From Fasciolopsis buskii (taxonomy: Eukaryota > Platyhelminthes > Trematoda > Plagiorchiida > Fasciolidae): 64,000 nucleotides of DNA. Numbering within the stretch: the stretch's first letter is position 1; each line of letters opens with the position of its first letter. Below, piece by piece: positions 46,276 to 59,011 of the stretch. Made by a program: the position numbers and the translations under genes. Below the pieces are notes generated by a model. It was not told the origin of the DNA. It was given only the letters and a program-made list of their open reading frames with translations, and made no database searches. The stretch covers positions 174,444-238,443 of the forward strand of contig LUCM01000658.1 in the NCBI GenBank assembly GCA_008360955.1. The letters run 5' to 3'.

Positions 46276-48870
46276 ATGATCTCTAACAGCCGACTAGCAA
46301 TCACACAATTACATCAGACAAACTTGAACATCTCTAACCCGTCCTACCCGAGGAAAAAACCTAAAGTGAGTTCTGCTTTTTTACGGCGACTCAACACTGA
46401 AGGTTAAATGCTCATCATGTACCGTAAGGAATAACGTGAAGCCGTTTAGGACAATGTTCATACTAATGCTATTGCAAACTAGCGAGGTTCCATCTGTAGT
46501 TCAATTTTAGTGGTTTATCACTTTCTAGAAGCGAAACACCATCATTCATTCAATTTTCTGCAGGATATATGGAGATTTTGATGAAATCAGGAGAACCAAA
46601 ACTAACAATGAACGATGATAGACCGAGTCCAGATCACAACTTCTGTGGTTCTTTAAAATCAGGTTCTTGTCAGTGCTAACCTCAAAGTCCCACCGTGATT
46701 CGACTTCAGGTTAATATTTTGCTCCTCGGAATGGAGGTTTTTTTCGGAAGGCAAACGAGAACGCCTCTGAGATGGCAGTGGTCCTCAAGGGGTGAAACCA
46801 GGATGCAGTACGGACACCCACCGGAGCAGGGAGAAAGTACTCCTGTCGCACACATGTAGCTTGACAGTAGGGAAATTCCATGTTGATTTTATTCTGATGA
46901 TAATAACGAGCTCAAGAGTTAGCTAGTCTGAACAAGACAAGTGAAGAACAAGGAGGTCTGGGAAAAGAAAGAACAGATGGGGAATCCAGGGAGCGATAAG
47001 ACAGTCGAGGATACCGATTTCCATACCTTCAGCAAGCTAGACCTAAGCTTCACCACAGCGAAATACTGAGTGCGGGAGTTTTGAAACATTTCTCGGGACT
47101 GATGCCTATGCTCATTGTTCCCTGAATCAGCAGTGTTTCCCTGACAGATTTTTCCAGTCTTCCGCTTCCTGCGAAGACTTTACTTCTACGCTCTTCAGGA
47201 CTCCAAGATTCCCGAGGTTCAATGCCCGACACTTCTTAGCCCGATTCTCCTACAAACCGCGAATTCGCCCTTTACAGTTTTGTTTTTACGAAATAATTGC
47301 GAAATATTATACAACCTTTAGGACGAAAGCATCTACTATACAGAGACTCACCCGTCTCAAGAGAACAAAGCAACACAAGGACGATGAAAAACCGCATCCT
47401 ACGGCATTATGCTATAAAAACCATCGATTTAAGCGACGCGCGAAAATTGTGTATCTCAGCTCCAGCTCGGACTTGATTCCAAAACTACGGCGAGATTCCT
47501 AATTTCCCAGATTTCTGCACCCAAGTCTCATTCTCTGCAGATCCTGAAACAAATTTGGGATTCTTTCGTGTTACTCCAACTCACAATCCCGCCATCAGTG
47601 AAATGGGAAATTATTAACATGGACCCCTTCCAACCATCCTCCGCACTTCCACATTGCACAATGTTTTCTCCAGACACAAGCAACCATCTGCTGTCTAGCG
47701 TGCCTTGGAGTTCACGCAGTGATCCTGCGTATACTACTTCTCGTAGCTAGTTCCAGTCATTCGCCAATCACAGGCAAATGATTCACCCCTCCAAGCGATA
47801 TTTGTAAGTTCCCTCTTGTTCTTCTCGCTGACTATCCGCCTTCCTCTCCTAGTCTAAAATAAGATCGCACGGTGACCATGTATCTCCATCAGGTCTTCAA
47901 CTACCTTGGAGGTTGCCAATGAGCCACCTTTTTCCAAAATCTTACACGGGAGCATAGCTAGAGTATTTTAAGCATCCCATAGTCCATGTGCTTGTGCTAA
48001 TTAAACTAACGTGTAAGAGCACTATGTTCAGCTTAAATGAGCCGGAACGAGCAGTGGTGTCAAGTTCGGTAAGCACAGAACAACGGTCGCATCAAGAGAC
48101 AAACGAGCAAACAGAGTTCCTCCGATATCATGCACGGAAATTGAGGTTCAGCTCAGCGAGCGTTGCATTCCTTAGTTATCCTTGGGATTCCAGAAACCCA
48201 GTTTTCGCTTCAAAAGACTGGTATGGAAAGAAGAACACATCTCACCACCAGAGTGAGAGGACGACTGCTAAGTCAACCCTCCAAGAAGTGTTCGCATGGC
48301 CCATATCAACACAGTGGTGAACATAGACGGGTAAGCGCACCGCATCCAACTTACGGTCAAACACCGACTTGTCATTATCCAAAAAGTGGTTCACAAACTG
48401 ATCGTGCGGAAAATTGATCAATCACACATACACACACATTCTTAGAGTTGTTAACTGATGTCTCTGAAAATTTTCCCTTCGACCTTTAGGTGGCCTTTAA
48501 CAGGCCACGCATATTCCTGCAGACCCTTCGGTGTCCTAACGGGAACAAATTCCATTACATCGATCTCTCCACTAGTCTTCTGCTTTTGACATTTACTCAT
48601 GTCTGTTGCTTTTCTTTGCACCACCAAATTTTCTCGTTCCTTTTGAGATATTGGTTGCCAGGTTCCACACCAGTTTTCTAAGTGTGGTTCAACGGAGCTT
48701 TTTATGGTGGAACAAAAATCTGAAGGAAAACAAAGACCTCAGCTTTAAAACCTCTCCCTAAGTGATCATTCTTATTAGACATTAGCATAGCGTTTTCTTG
48801 TGCTGATTCTTAGCACACTTGGCTAACCCTGCCTTGCATTTGTATTCGGCTTTTTGCACTAAACTTTCAG
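46276..48870. other. No confident gene
   Basis: Weak candidates only: a plus-strand frame at 47,596-47,750 after an acceptor-like CCCGCCATCAG, and another at 48,490-48,681 after CGACCTTTAG. A minus frame at 47,050-47,232 faintly resembles the C-terminal end of a GIY-YIG domain (RETLLIQ) but is too short to call. Confidence 0.35.
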
Positions 48871-49168
48871 ACGCATTTTTGTGCTTGGCGTTCTGAGCCT
48901 ATGTGTGGCCGTTCCACTGTGCCTTACAAGGGAGATAACTTCGGTCCGGACGTTTTGTAACCCTGCATATTCCCGTCCTCCAACACCCCACAGTCTTCCA
49001 ATCTTCGTCCCTTCGGGGATAGAAGCTCGTCGTAGAAGACGAGCAGACACTCACTCACTGCCAGCCATAGACTTTCCGAACCCGTTTTATCAGTGGCTTA
49101 TGGCAGTTTTAACATCCAAACCCGACGCGGCCCTACCTCTAACATCTCAGAGCCCCCTGCCGTCTTAG
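48871..49168 (+). CDS. Possible terminal exon, membrane-segment protein of unknown family
   Basis: A strong acceptor (GGCTTTTTGCACTAAACTTTCAG) precedes 48,871. The frame, entered after one base, stays open for 98 codons to TAG. It begins with a hydrophobic segment (IFVLGVLSLCVAVPLCL), followed by a Pro/Ser-rich part, a run of five arginines (EARRRRRAD) and FPNPFYQW. Codon choice looks protein-like. No upstream exon with matching phase could be identified, and no poly(A) signal was found just downstream. There is no ATG at the start (the first in-frame candidate is GTG), which argues for an internal or terminal exon if real. The opposite strand has a 63-codon shadow frame. Confidence 0.35.
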
Positions 49169-49329
49169 GCCGGGCATCTGAAAGCCTCATACAAAGACTG
49201 CGTTCACTGATCATTTGTTCTTTCCCATCCACAGAGATTAGAACTGGAGTTGCCTAACATTCCTTTTTTGTTTTACAGTCATGGAGTTCATTAGGGATGC
49301 CGTATGTCTAGAACTGTATCTAGTGTTCT

Positions 49330-49600
49330 ACTGTAGATGTCGGTGGGTTGCGTTTTTCTTTTGAAATTTATCCCGATTCCTTGGTGTGCACGCTTCATCT
49401 TCCCAGTTGATGTGTGATTCGTTTAAATCGTTCGCGATCAGTACCGCGGTGGCAACTATCACTTTGTTCATCAAATCCTGAAAGAGATTGCTTAATTCCA
49501 CAATGCTCACACTCGGGGTGCGATACTTGCAGACCAACTGGACTTCGTGGGTGTACCTGAACATATTTGAACACTCCTAGCGTACAGTCTATTTCTCGAT
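49330..49600 (-). mobile_element. CR1/Jockey-type non-LTR remnant (APE endonuclease)
   Basis: Minus-strand reading gives THEVQLVCKYRTPSVS, then LFQDLMNKV, VLIANDLNESHINWEDEA (49,391-49,411 for INWEDEA) and RDKFQKKNATH. This matches the endonuclease blocks V.IYRPPS...L..L and VLIxGDFNxPxINWED of CR1-like elements. The catalytic GDFN has become ANDLN. RT sequence is not seen downstream, and the region upstream to 49,850 is frameshifted. It is a dead fragment. Confidence 0.65.
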
Positions 49601-52600
49601 TCCAAGTTATTTTTCCCTTTTCTAACAAGGGTAGACTTTACCCTGCCTGGACACTTCTTGTCCTGCCGACATATTGCTAAATCCTCCAGTGCTACCCGGA
49701 GTGTACCGTTGACTGGCCAAGATTCCATTGCAGCGATGGGCAGGGTTTGACGACCGTTGGCGAACGCAACTCGATTCTCCTACTTGTCGCTTATGCTGGA
49801 TGGGTTTGGGTAAATTATTAATCAGACTCTCGCCGTGCAGTTGCAGCACACGTTGACTAGGTCATGCCTACCGCTGCCTGCACTCTCAGTGAATCACAAA
49901 CCTCTATATGATTCAGTTGACTTCTCATGTTAATTTGTGCCCCAGGCGGAGTATCCGGTGAGAGTCTGCGTTTTTCGCTATGACCTTTCACACGCCGCAA
50001 TGTTATTTAGAATCTGGATAACGGTTTTATTATCGTCTTCATCGTTTCGAAACCTTTTTAATGCTGCACATGGTTCACCATGCTCGGTGCTATAATTGCG
50101 CATTGCCGCGCTGCCAGATATCACGCTACTTCCCGGCCAACCCGTACCTCAATCTCTACCCTACCGTCGATGAGAACTATTCTTTCCTTACTTAGGAACA
50201 TTGAGCTTGCAGGAGTATTGGGAAACCACCGTTCTCACGAGGGTGGACATTATTCAAAAAACTTCACTTAGCATAGGATGCAACCGTACCTTGTAGTGGT
50301 AGTGGTCCCGTCTGCTACGTTAATTGTTAATAGGCCCGTCCGGGAGTATGTAATAAACCCTTGTTTTATTTAGTTGTCATCTTGGCCGTTAGGTAGTCTT
50401 GGACGACTGTATCCCTGGACTTTGCAAGCACCAATAACGATATTATAAGGCATGACCAAGAAAAATATTCCGAAAAGCATTGTTTGCACCGTAGTACATA
50501 CGCTTACTAACGCACAAGTGAATTTGGCGCTTTTCCTTAGTTAAGTTTTCATTTGCCTGAATTTTGCTTGTTCGCAATCTCGGCACGAATTTGACAGTCA
50601 ATAGTTGGCGCCTCACATAAGCCTTGTCGGCATTTCTGTACAGTGGCATTAGTTTACGATTTGAGTCGTGGCCGTTCAATTTTTCAGAATTATTTTTATT
50701 CATGTAATTATTGACTTTATGAGAACTTATCACGGAATGAACGAATCGTTTGTGTTTTGGAGTCTGGATAAGGCGTTGGCTAAGAGTTACTCAAATGCTG
50801 TTCGCAATACTCGAATTGATCAACCTGGAACCAGGGACTATATGAAATGCCGGAAAAAGTTGTCAGTTGCAGCACTGCCATTATTTAACTCAACGAGGGT
50901 TTGGTGAAATTTTGGGTGTCCTTGATTCCGTTATGCTCGTTAGGTCTTCTGTTCATATCAGCTATATCTCAAGTCTTAATGATATTAGCTTTAAGAGCGT
51001 TACAAGTCTAGGTTAGGGAGTTGGAGGGGCAGTTGGTCGCCGCCAAACAGCAGGCTGGGTAGACAGAATCAAGATGCACGGGGCGGTACGATTTCTTTTC
51101 GAGTTTCCGTGTGCGGATAAAGATCGAATATACAGCAATGTTCACTTATGGTTGATGCACCTCGAACCCTAGGCTGAATTGCTCTCTGACTTACATAGGG
51201 TGAAACTGTCGAATTTCAAAGCTGGCAGTCCTGTTACTCTCTTAAAAGCACTGCTTTCATTTGAGATCCAACAATGCTCATTTTGGCTGGTTAGACGTGT
51301 CGATTTTCCATGTAGCCTTTTCGACATGACATTATGTGGCTGTCAAGACCATTATCAGATGGGCACCGGCCATGATCATTTTACGTTTATACCTCACTCG
51401 CTAACTGGTGTACGTAGTTGGATACTAAACGGATGGCACGTTGGCAATGAATACCGGGAGATTCCGTAACAAGCCTTGCTTAACGTGAATTCCGGCCTGC
51501 TCTATGTTGCCGAACACCTGTTTCTGTACCATCGTTACCACTCGAACTCTTGCCTTTTTGTCTCCCTTAGCGACAGATTACCAGCCTTCACCATTCTGTA
51601 TTTCCTGGAGGAAAGTGTGACGCTGACGCAGAACAAAAACCTAATCACATGCAGCTCTTAGCAGCCCTGGCCAATGTGAGTATCGGCGTATAAGTATGAA
51701 ATGAAAACGTTGACCGAAAATTGCATTTTCCTTATTTCCACGCCGCCAGGAGATGCAACAAGTGCAGGCCTGCGAAATGTCGCTAGCTATTTATGCGGGA
51801 AATTCGGGGAAATAAAACAAACGTCTAACTAACTCTCAGTCGACACACTGTGGATGCTAGGCTGGCAGGGTTGTCTTCTGAGTTAACACGGGACCACTGT
51901 GACGTCGCAGCTTGTTGACAACTGCCGCCCAGTCGGTTCGCCACAAATGTGCTAAAACGCGGCGATGTGTTAATTATGTAGTAGCGAACAGTCGTCGGGC
52001 ATGTCCAGTGCCGCACTTTTCATAGGGTACCGGGTAGAATGAATATTTCTGTCTTTTCGAACCCAACCCCGAGATCAACGCCAAGACCTCTATTCGGGTT
52101 ATAGTCAGAGGTTGTGTTAAAAATTATCTAGATTTACGGAATAACAGGACACCACGCTGGTTTATTTACAGGCCTTCAGCATGCCTAGGCCATAGTTCCT
52201 TGCCCATTTTCCCGTGAATGAGTAATACCTAAGACTCGGTCGACCCAAAACACTGCTTCTTTATTCGGCTCCTATGTACCCTAGTCATCAAGGCGGTCCT
52301 CATGAACTTGATCCAGCCGTCATAAGCAGCAACATCCAGCTGATCCATGGGTTGGTCCCAATTTGGGTCTCACTGCACAATCTTTGAAGCAGGTTCCCTG
52401 CTAGTAAATCTAACGGGACTACTACTACTAGGAAGTCAAACGGAAATGATGGAATCAAGAGAATAGTCCTCATGATAGTCCATTTATCTGCTGGTCCGAC
52501 AAGAGCAGTACTAAATTGGTGCTGCCATCCCGATCCACGAATGTCACTGTACCTTTTGGCGAATTCCAAGTCCAGTTCTCCGAGCGGAATCCCCAACGAG

Positions 52601-54850
52601 CCATTGCTGCGTAGGTATCCATCGCAGAAGTTACTCTCTCCACAACTGTGACAAAGGACGCTAGACATGTAAAGGCTTAAAAACGAGTCATCATCGTCCC
52701 CAACACTAAATTTCACTAACTAGCGCCAACAATTCGGTGGCCTTGTACGAATCTCACTCGGAGGAACAAGGAAAGGATTTCGTATGAAAATGATGTGAGT
52801 TCATTCAGTACACATCTGGTGCGATTGTCATGGAGCCTCGGGGTCACTTCATGAAAACGACGCTCCCCTATAGCTCTCAGGTGCATTCATCTACCCGAAC
52901 ACTTCTTCCATATCGAACGGGACGGCGATTCATTTTTTCGAAACCACAGCATTATTGGATCCGCTATTGTGTCGGGGCCTTGAAAAGCCGCATGATATTT
53001 AGGGGGAAATAGTAGTTCTTGGCAGCGCAGTCCAGGATTGCACGTAGTTACCTTGGCTCCTTGGGTAAGGTATTTTTTATGGCAGGTACCTTCGAGGCTT
53101 CTACGTAACAAACTGTAAGCCCCAGTTATTGTGTTGAGCCCTTCCAGTGAGCAAAGGGAGGCCTGTTCTTTAACAGATCCACAAATTACCTGGCTGTTGC
53201 TGTTGATAGACATTTGACAACCTGTTCATTTTTCGCTCCTCTAATGTCTTCAATTATTTTGTCAACCGCTCCTCAAGGTGAAGGTCTCTTAGCTAGATCA
53301 CAGAATTGCCTACCAAAGACAAGGCAATACGCCATCTAGAACCATTATGCTTAAAGCCATAAGCAAAAAATCCATCTATAATGACACGTAGGATTTCGAT
53401 TGCTTTCTGCAGAGGTCGTTATCCACTTTTTGACTTGCTGATATTCGGCGTCTTCACGCTTCTTATAATTGGCATGTCAAACTAATATAGGGACCAAATC
53501 AAAGGGGTTCCGGTTTCAGAAAAGTCTGAGGGGGGTTCAAAATTCGATCGGCCCAGTAACAAATTTCAAACGTTCTAGATGGCGTCCCAAAGTTTCAAAG
53601 AAACGCTTCGCCCGACTTGACTAGGCTCTTAATAATGGGCAAGATTGGTACGCATATTCTACAGCAATATTCCTGGGTTACTAATTAATAAATTACAGGA
53701 CCCTATTTTTACCTATGAGCCTCAGTCAGTACCCAACAACACTGTGGTAAGAAATGAGATTCTATTTAACATAAAGTGCGCAACTGAAGAAAAGGGGACG
53801 ATTATAAAGTATTTGCCCCGTGTTCCAAGGAAATATATGGGCTTCTTTACCCTTCGCTGGAACAAACATCGTTTTTGCAATTGACATTCAAAAATGAATG
53901 TTAGCTAAGTGAGCTAACGAGGAACAATCAGATGTAAACAGGCAAGGTATTTTCAACCATTCTATTTGTATGCAGATAAATGAGCACAAGTTTCCAATTT
54001 GGTCTCGGAAACCCACTGAATATGTCTCTCGATTCAAAAGTCAAAATACAATGGCTGACGACTTCTTGTTTTGCGGCACATATGGTATTCGGAACTAACT
54101 GCGCAAACGAGTGAGTCGATAATGCCTGCTTGTCGGTAGTCCCTCTCAGACAAGCTGCTGACATCAGAAAAACGCGGAAGCGGACCAGTCATTTCGATTG
54201 ATACTGCGAATTAGTGGAAGTTAGCGTGGTTACCAGCCGTCCGCCCACCCAAAGAAATCAAACGCCCGAAACCAGAAATGGGGGATGTGAATATGACAAA
54301 AATATGTGCACAAAAACCAAAAGATAAATAACAGAAGGCCTTTGTGTTAGTAACTGTTTTTCCAGACAAATTAAGTCAAGATTGATGGTTATTGCTATAC
54401 GAAAGTGGTCGTAATATTAATGAAGCCTTGCCCCAATTGGGTTAAATAGTGCAACGTCATGGCCACTGGGTTTATGAAAGAACCTTTGCGATCTTGGCCG
54501 GACGATTTCATATAGTTACTCAAGGCCAAACGTTGACTCCCCTTGGATTATTGTGCCCAGGCTTGGGCGCCGTGTGTGAAGAAGTTTACCGCCGTCAAGA
54601 ATGAGTACATCAGTTAGCCATCCGCACGTTTGTAGGTCAATAAGGCAGGAGAGGTTGCCTGTAGTGAAACGTTTTGCAGGAGAGGGATCTAATTGAGGCA
54701 TCCAGGGCAGTGAGAAGCCTGAGAATGTAAGCCCTGGGAATATTTTCAGAAGGATAATTCACAAACTAGTGGTCTAAACACCAGACAATCACAAGCGCGA
54801 ATCAGTACATAGAATTGTTCCCCTTGATCGCCTGGGTAACCAGATATGGA
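49601..54850. other. No recognised gene
   Basis: Minus-strand frames at 52,300-52,716 (138 codons, Asp-run DDDDS) and 52,887-53,213 (108 codons) are the longest. Neither matches a family I know. They may be worn retroelement pieces. Confidence 0.35.
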
Positions 54851-54859
54851 CAGTCCACC

Positions 54860-55060
54860 GCGACGGTCACACACGCACGCTTCTGTCAAACATCCTCAAC
54901 GCCCTACTGCTCTCAGATGTTTTTCTTCGTATCGGTCGATTGTCTGCGTTGTTAGCACTGAAGTCATATGAAGCAGAATAAATACGGCGAAGGTTATAGG
55001 CAACCAGAAGTAATGAGATCTGCGTTAGGACTATCGGTCTTACGGATCGGTGAACTGGAC
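54860..55060 (+). repeat. Dispersed repeat family R1, copy 2
   Basis: Same landmarks and orientation as 10,690-10,945: CACACGCACGCTTCTGTCAAA, GAGATCTGCGTTAGGAC, ATCGGTCTTACGG. Confidence 0.65.
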
Positions 55061-55659
55061 GTGATTCACTTGTCACATGAATCTTTACTTTTTTGGCTAA
55101 TTAACTGTGCCGATTTTTTAACAGGTAAACCTTAATGGTAATGTTTGCTGTCGATTGCATTTCTATGTTGAGTTTTATTGGATTTTGTTCTCTTCGGGCT
55201 AGCACATTTTATTCAACTAAGTATTTTCAAATCCATTGTCATGTCTGCAGATCGACATCCGTCTCTAGATCTAGCAGTAGGGGGTACGGCTCTGCGTATG
55301 CCTTCTTTTGAGCCAACCAACCTTCAACCTTGTTTTACCTAAGTTAAAATGGAGGTTAAGAATTACAGGATAATCAGCGACACCAGTCGCTTTAGATGGT
55401 CCGTTTGCCGTCTTATCTCAAATGCAGTCCTTTCGGTTGAGGACGTCATAGTGCCTTCGTATAGCTTCAACGTTTAAAAGAGCTGCGACTTCAACGGCTC
55501 TCAACGCATCGTCCTCCTTTGATTAGTCCCCATAAAAGTTCGCTAGATAAGGCAGCAAAAATCCATAATGAAAACACGTCATCCTAAATCCCTGGTTTCT
55601 GGGCATCAAACATTTTCAGTTCAACAGAGCCGAATCCTCTTTTGCACAAGAATTCACAG

Positions 55660-56480
55660 CTACCTTGATGATGATCGAGGCTTGGTTACAGCAGCTGACA
55701 GTAGAGCATGGACACGAGATTGGTTCAGTCAGCTTCGCGGCAGGCGCAGTAGCCCTCCACCGAAGCGACTCTTCCTATTATCACTGGATGGTTACCGCAC
55801 ATACCAGAATCGCTTTGGATGCGTAGCAAAAACGTGCTCCAGAATGCGAGTTCCCAAGTAAGAAACGCGGAAACTAGGTTCCGGTTTCGTGGTGGCGCAC
55901 ACGATCTGGGACATTCAACAATTTTCACCTGCTAAGAGACAAAGACTTGAAAAAACCGACCATTCCCGGTGGATACAAGTGCCCACGGCTAGTTTACTTC
56001 CCCGTGACCCGAATAATTTGGCCACTGTCCGGGCAGAGACGCTACGGGCTACAAGCTACTGCGGTATCCATGCGCATGGACGTCTTTCGGCTTACCATCA
56101 AACTAGGTACGAATCCTACACTTTGTTGGGTACCCACCGTCGCCGACACCCCATACCCTATCATTAGCATAAAACTGCTCCAGCATTTCAACCCGCCAGT
56201 CGATACTCGGCACAGGAACGCGGGGGACCGTCAAACGTCGCTGGCTGTCCAGCCGGCATGTTGTTGCCAAGACGGTCATACCCCACTACCCTGAACCGCC
56301 ATCCCGATGGCCGTAGGGTAAAATACTTTGCGACTACTGGAGCACACTCTGGCACACCAGTCCACCCTCTGAAGTAACGTTAAAGGTAACCCACCATGTA
56401 GAGTCAACAGGATGTCCGACCTTCAGTATGCCCCGATGCATATCTCCTGCCAAGTTTCCCGCAGCCAAGGCAATTTGAAA
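55660..56480 (+). mobile_element. CsRn1-like Ty3/gypsy remnant, copy A (gag end, protease, start of RT)
   Basis: Parallels copy B at 59,340-60,170 block by block. It has a gag C-terminal end with a zinc-knuckle remnant (DGYRTYQNRFGCVAKTC, first Cys replaced by Arg and His by Gln), then the protease region (RDPNNLATVRAETLRA, ADTPYPIISIKLLQHFN, VDTRHRN) split over two frames, then a pre-RT segment (VTHHVEST-like, about 56,387). The aspartic protease motif is lost and several frameshifts occur. The copy ends in the first part of RT near 56,480. It lies about 3.6 kb upstream of copy B in the same orientation. Confidence 0.75.
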
Positions 56481-56671
56481 GTTTGCCAAGTTCTTTCGCC
56501 AATCTTTATCCACTGCGTGCTTATCTCTTGATAGAAAACTATGTGGTTTACTGAGGAAAATTGCACAAATTACTTTGCATTTTTGACTTAACTCCTTTTC
56601 TTTTTTCTCATACTTCGTTTCTCTCATTTTAATTAATTTTTGAACATCATACCGAAGGTTAACCCTCTGAG

Positions 56672-57172
56672 ATGTATTACCAGAAGAACAGGAGGGCCAA
56701 GTGCTTGGTAAAACTGGTCGAGGTATTTAGTGAAATGAATAAGAGATTCGAAGAATTGAGGAAACGACTGACCGTGGCTGTTACCCAGCTGACATCAGCA
56801 GAAGCAGACATCAGACAGTCGGCCGCACTCTACCACCTTATCGAACCATCCTACAATCCCTCCCTAGACGATCCTGCTGGGGCTCGCCGATTTAATGACT
56901 CAGTGTCAACCGGATCACGTAGACGTATCCAGAACACCGAGAATGCAGAATTATGTAATATTCCAGACCGCCAACCTCTGAAGAAGGGCAAACAAACCAT
57001 TATGAAAGCGTTCAATGTAGAGCCAATCCAACAAGTCAACTGGTTTCCACCCTTCACATCTCTCAACATCTGCCCAATTTCCTACGCATGGCCAACCATT
57101 TGGCCGAACCCGTGTCAACCCCCCCACTTTTCAGGAATACCGTCAGGCACTATTCCATTCCGCTACATCTAG
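56672..57172 (+). CDS. Unassigned 166-codon frame with coiled-coil start
   Basis: Starts with ATG, with a Lys/Glu/Leu-rich segment (VEVFSEMNKRFEELRKRL) likely to form a short coiled coil, then a Ser/Arg-rich middle and a Pro/Trp-rich end. Plausible protein-like text continues in other frames to about 57,340 (TFQEYRQALFHSATSSH). It is one of the longest non-repetitive frames in the window. It lies between the two gypsy copies and could be a third decayed element or a gag-like protein. I do not recognise the family. Confidence 0.35.
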   Translation: MYYQKNRRAKCLVKLVEVFSEMNKRFEELRKRLTVAVTQLTSAEADIRQSAALYHLIEPSYNPSLDDPAGARRFNDSVSTGSRRRIQNTENAELCNIPDRQPLKKGKQTIMKAFNVEPIQQVNWFPPFTSLNICPISYAWPTIWPNPCQPPHFSGIPSGTIPFRYI

Positions 57173-57338
57173 CCATATTGGTATTTCAATGGGTGTCGCC
57201 GAATATACGATGTGATAAAATTTATTTCCAACTTGGAAGCTGTGTGTACTGTTGTCCAAACAAACCGCCATCCGCCGACTTCCGACATCTCCCTCATATC
57301 TTAGCAGGTCTTCCAATCCACAATGCTAAACCGTTTCT

Positions 57339-58020
57339 GTGAAACCCATTTTTTCTCCCCGACCTACTTCCTCCTGCCCTACCTCCCCTGCATACGTCCC
57401 GACCTATGTAATCCAACGTGGATTGGCCAACAAGACCATGCCGGCAACGTCCCCTGAGGCTTGTAAAACCGTTTGTCTTGACGCGGATCTCCTATTGCGT
57501 TTGTTTGCTTCTGACCGTTGCGACTACTTGTGCGCCACTCTTAATCGGCCCTGCACGATTGCAGCGATAGCGACTCAGACACTCGACCGGTACAACAAAA
57601 AGGCAGTTGGAGGAGAACGTGCATGAGCAACGCGCAAATAGCGACAGCGCTGGGCGATCAGCGTTCGGTTAAACAAGTGACCCGAAGGAACATATCCATT
57701 TTCCGCTACAGGCTCAACGCAGTGAGGACGGATTACATCGCCCAAGTCAAAAGTTTATTACCCACTAGATGTCTCGCTCAACCAGCCTGATGGATCATCT
57801 ACTGTCCAATTCCTGTCACACTGTTATGGGTTGAAGCTTCCTCAAACAAATGGTGCGGCATTCTCCCAACTGAAGGAAGCCGCAAATGAGAAGCAGAAGT
57901 ATTATAAAAATTGGCTGAATAAAAAATGAGGATACCCCAAGACTCTCAACGAACGAGAGGCCGAGCTCAACCCATCATGTTATCAATCTGTAGCAGAAGC
58001 TCCTCCGGAAAGTGGTCACT
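57339..58020 (+). pseudogene. Decayed coding segment, family unknown
   Basis: Frames on the plus strand give ordered but broken protein-like text: ATLNRPCTIAAIATQTLDRYNKK, then ATALGDQRSVKQVTRRN, which looks like a helix-turn-helix, and AVRTDYIAQVKSLLP. Frameshifts at about 57,625 and stops near 57,790 and 57,890 interrupt it. It may be the continuation of 56,672-57,172. Such HTH-bearing remnants occur in several transposable element classes, and I cannot choose one. Confidence 0.3.
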
Positions 58021-59011
58021 ACTTTTAATTAATGTATGCTCCATGCTAAGGTAAATTCAATGTACCCGTCCTTTTACACTCTCGTCAAATTTTGGGTTCA
58101 TGACAATTACTCAGTCGTGCATTATTAATCACATTCCAGACAAAGCCACAACAATTCCCTCCCTAAATCCTTTACATCAGGCCGCCAAACCCAGCTTCAT
58201 GGTGGATGCTTTTTCTACGTCAGAGAATCTATACTAGCTACATTTTGTCGGGAAGCCACGCTAAACACCATCACAAATGTCGTTTGGTTCAGAGCTGAGA
58301 TGAACCACGAAGGTCCTCTTACATGGACGATTCCTTCATTGCACCCCTCAGTAAAGTTTGCCGTCAGCCGCATAGGGATGCAATGAGCAGTTCTGAGAGT
58401 TCCATATTCTCCCACAAAAAGTTTCACAAAATCTCATTCTCCACGTAATCCGGCAGACTAGATAGTGCTCCTCCGCCTTCCTGAACACCTTGTCGGCCAT
58501 ATAATGTTGTTAAATGTTTATTCCTTCTTCACCCTGCATGGCGTTTCTCTTTATTTTGACTAAGTTCCATCCTAATATCATACCCATAACGATCTTTATC
58601 TTCTCAGCCTCGCTTTTCTGTCCATTACGCAACGATGTTGACGTTCGCGCCTCCGGCCATGTTTCGACATCCGCCATCGAGCTCCTGTCAAGTGTTGCGC
58701 CAAAACACGCGAATTTAGTGCATTCAAAATCGAAATGACTCACAGTCTGTGGAACATGAACAGTCCCAGAAAACCCTATATAATCTTGGAGAACACTATT
58801 CTAGTTTAGACTTGTGTCTAGCATAATTCTGCACTTCACATTGCCCTGCAGATTTTGGTCAAGCTTTCTGAGTAATCAAACGTAGTATATATCACCGTAT
58901 CCATTTTGACTTCCGTTATTTTAGTTTTGTCTGCATCATCCTTGTGCACGCCTCTCGAAAACTGAGAAATATACATTATTATTATGCGACATTTCTTCGC
59001 GCAGGTACAAC

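Noticed and set aside
47050..47232. GIY-YIG C-terminal fragment
   Set aside because: Only a weak resemblance over about 15 residues, with no catalytic motif in range.
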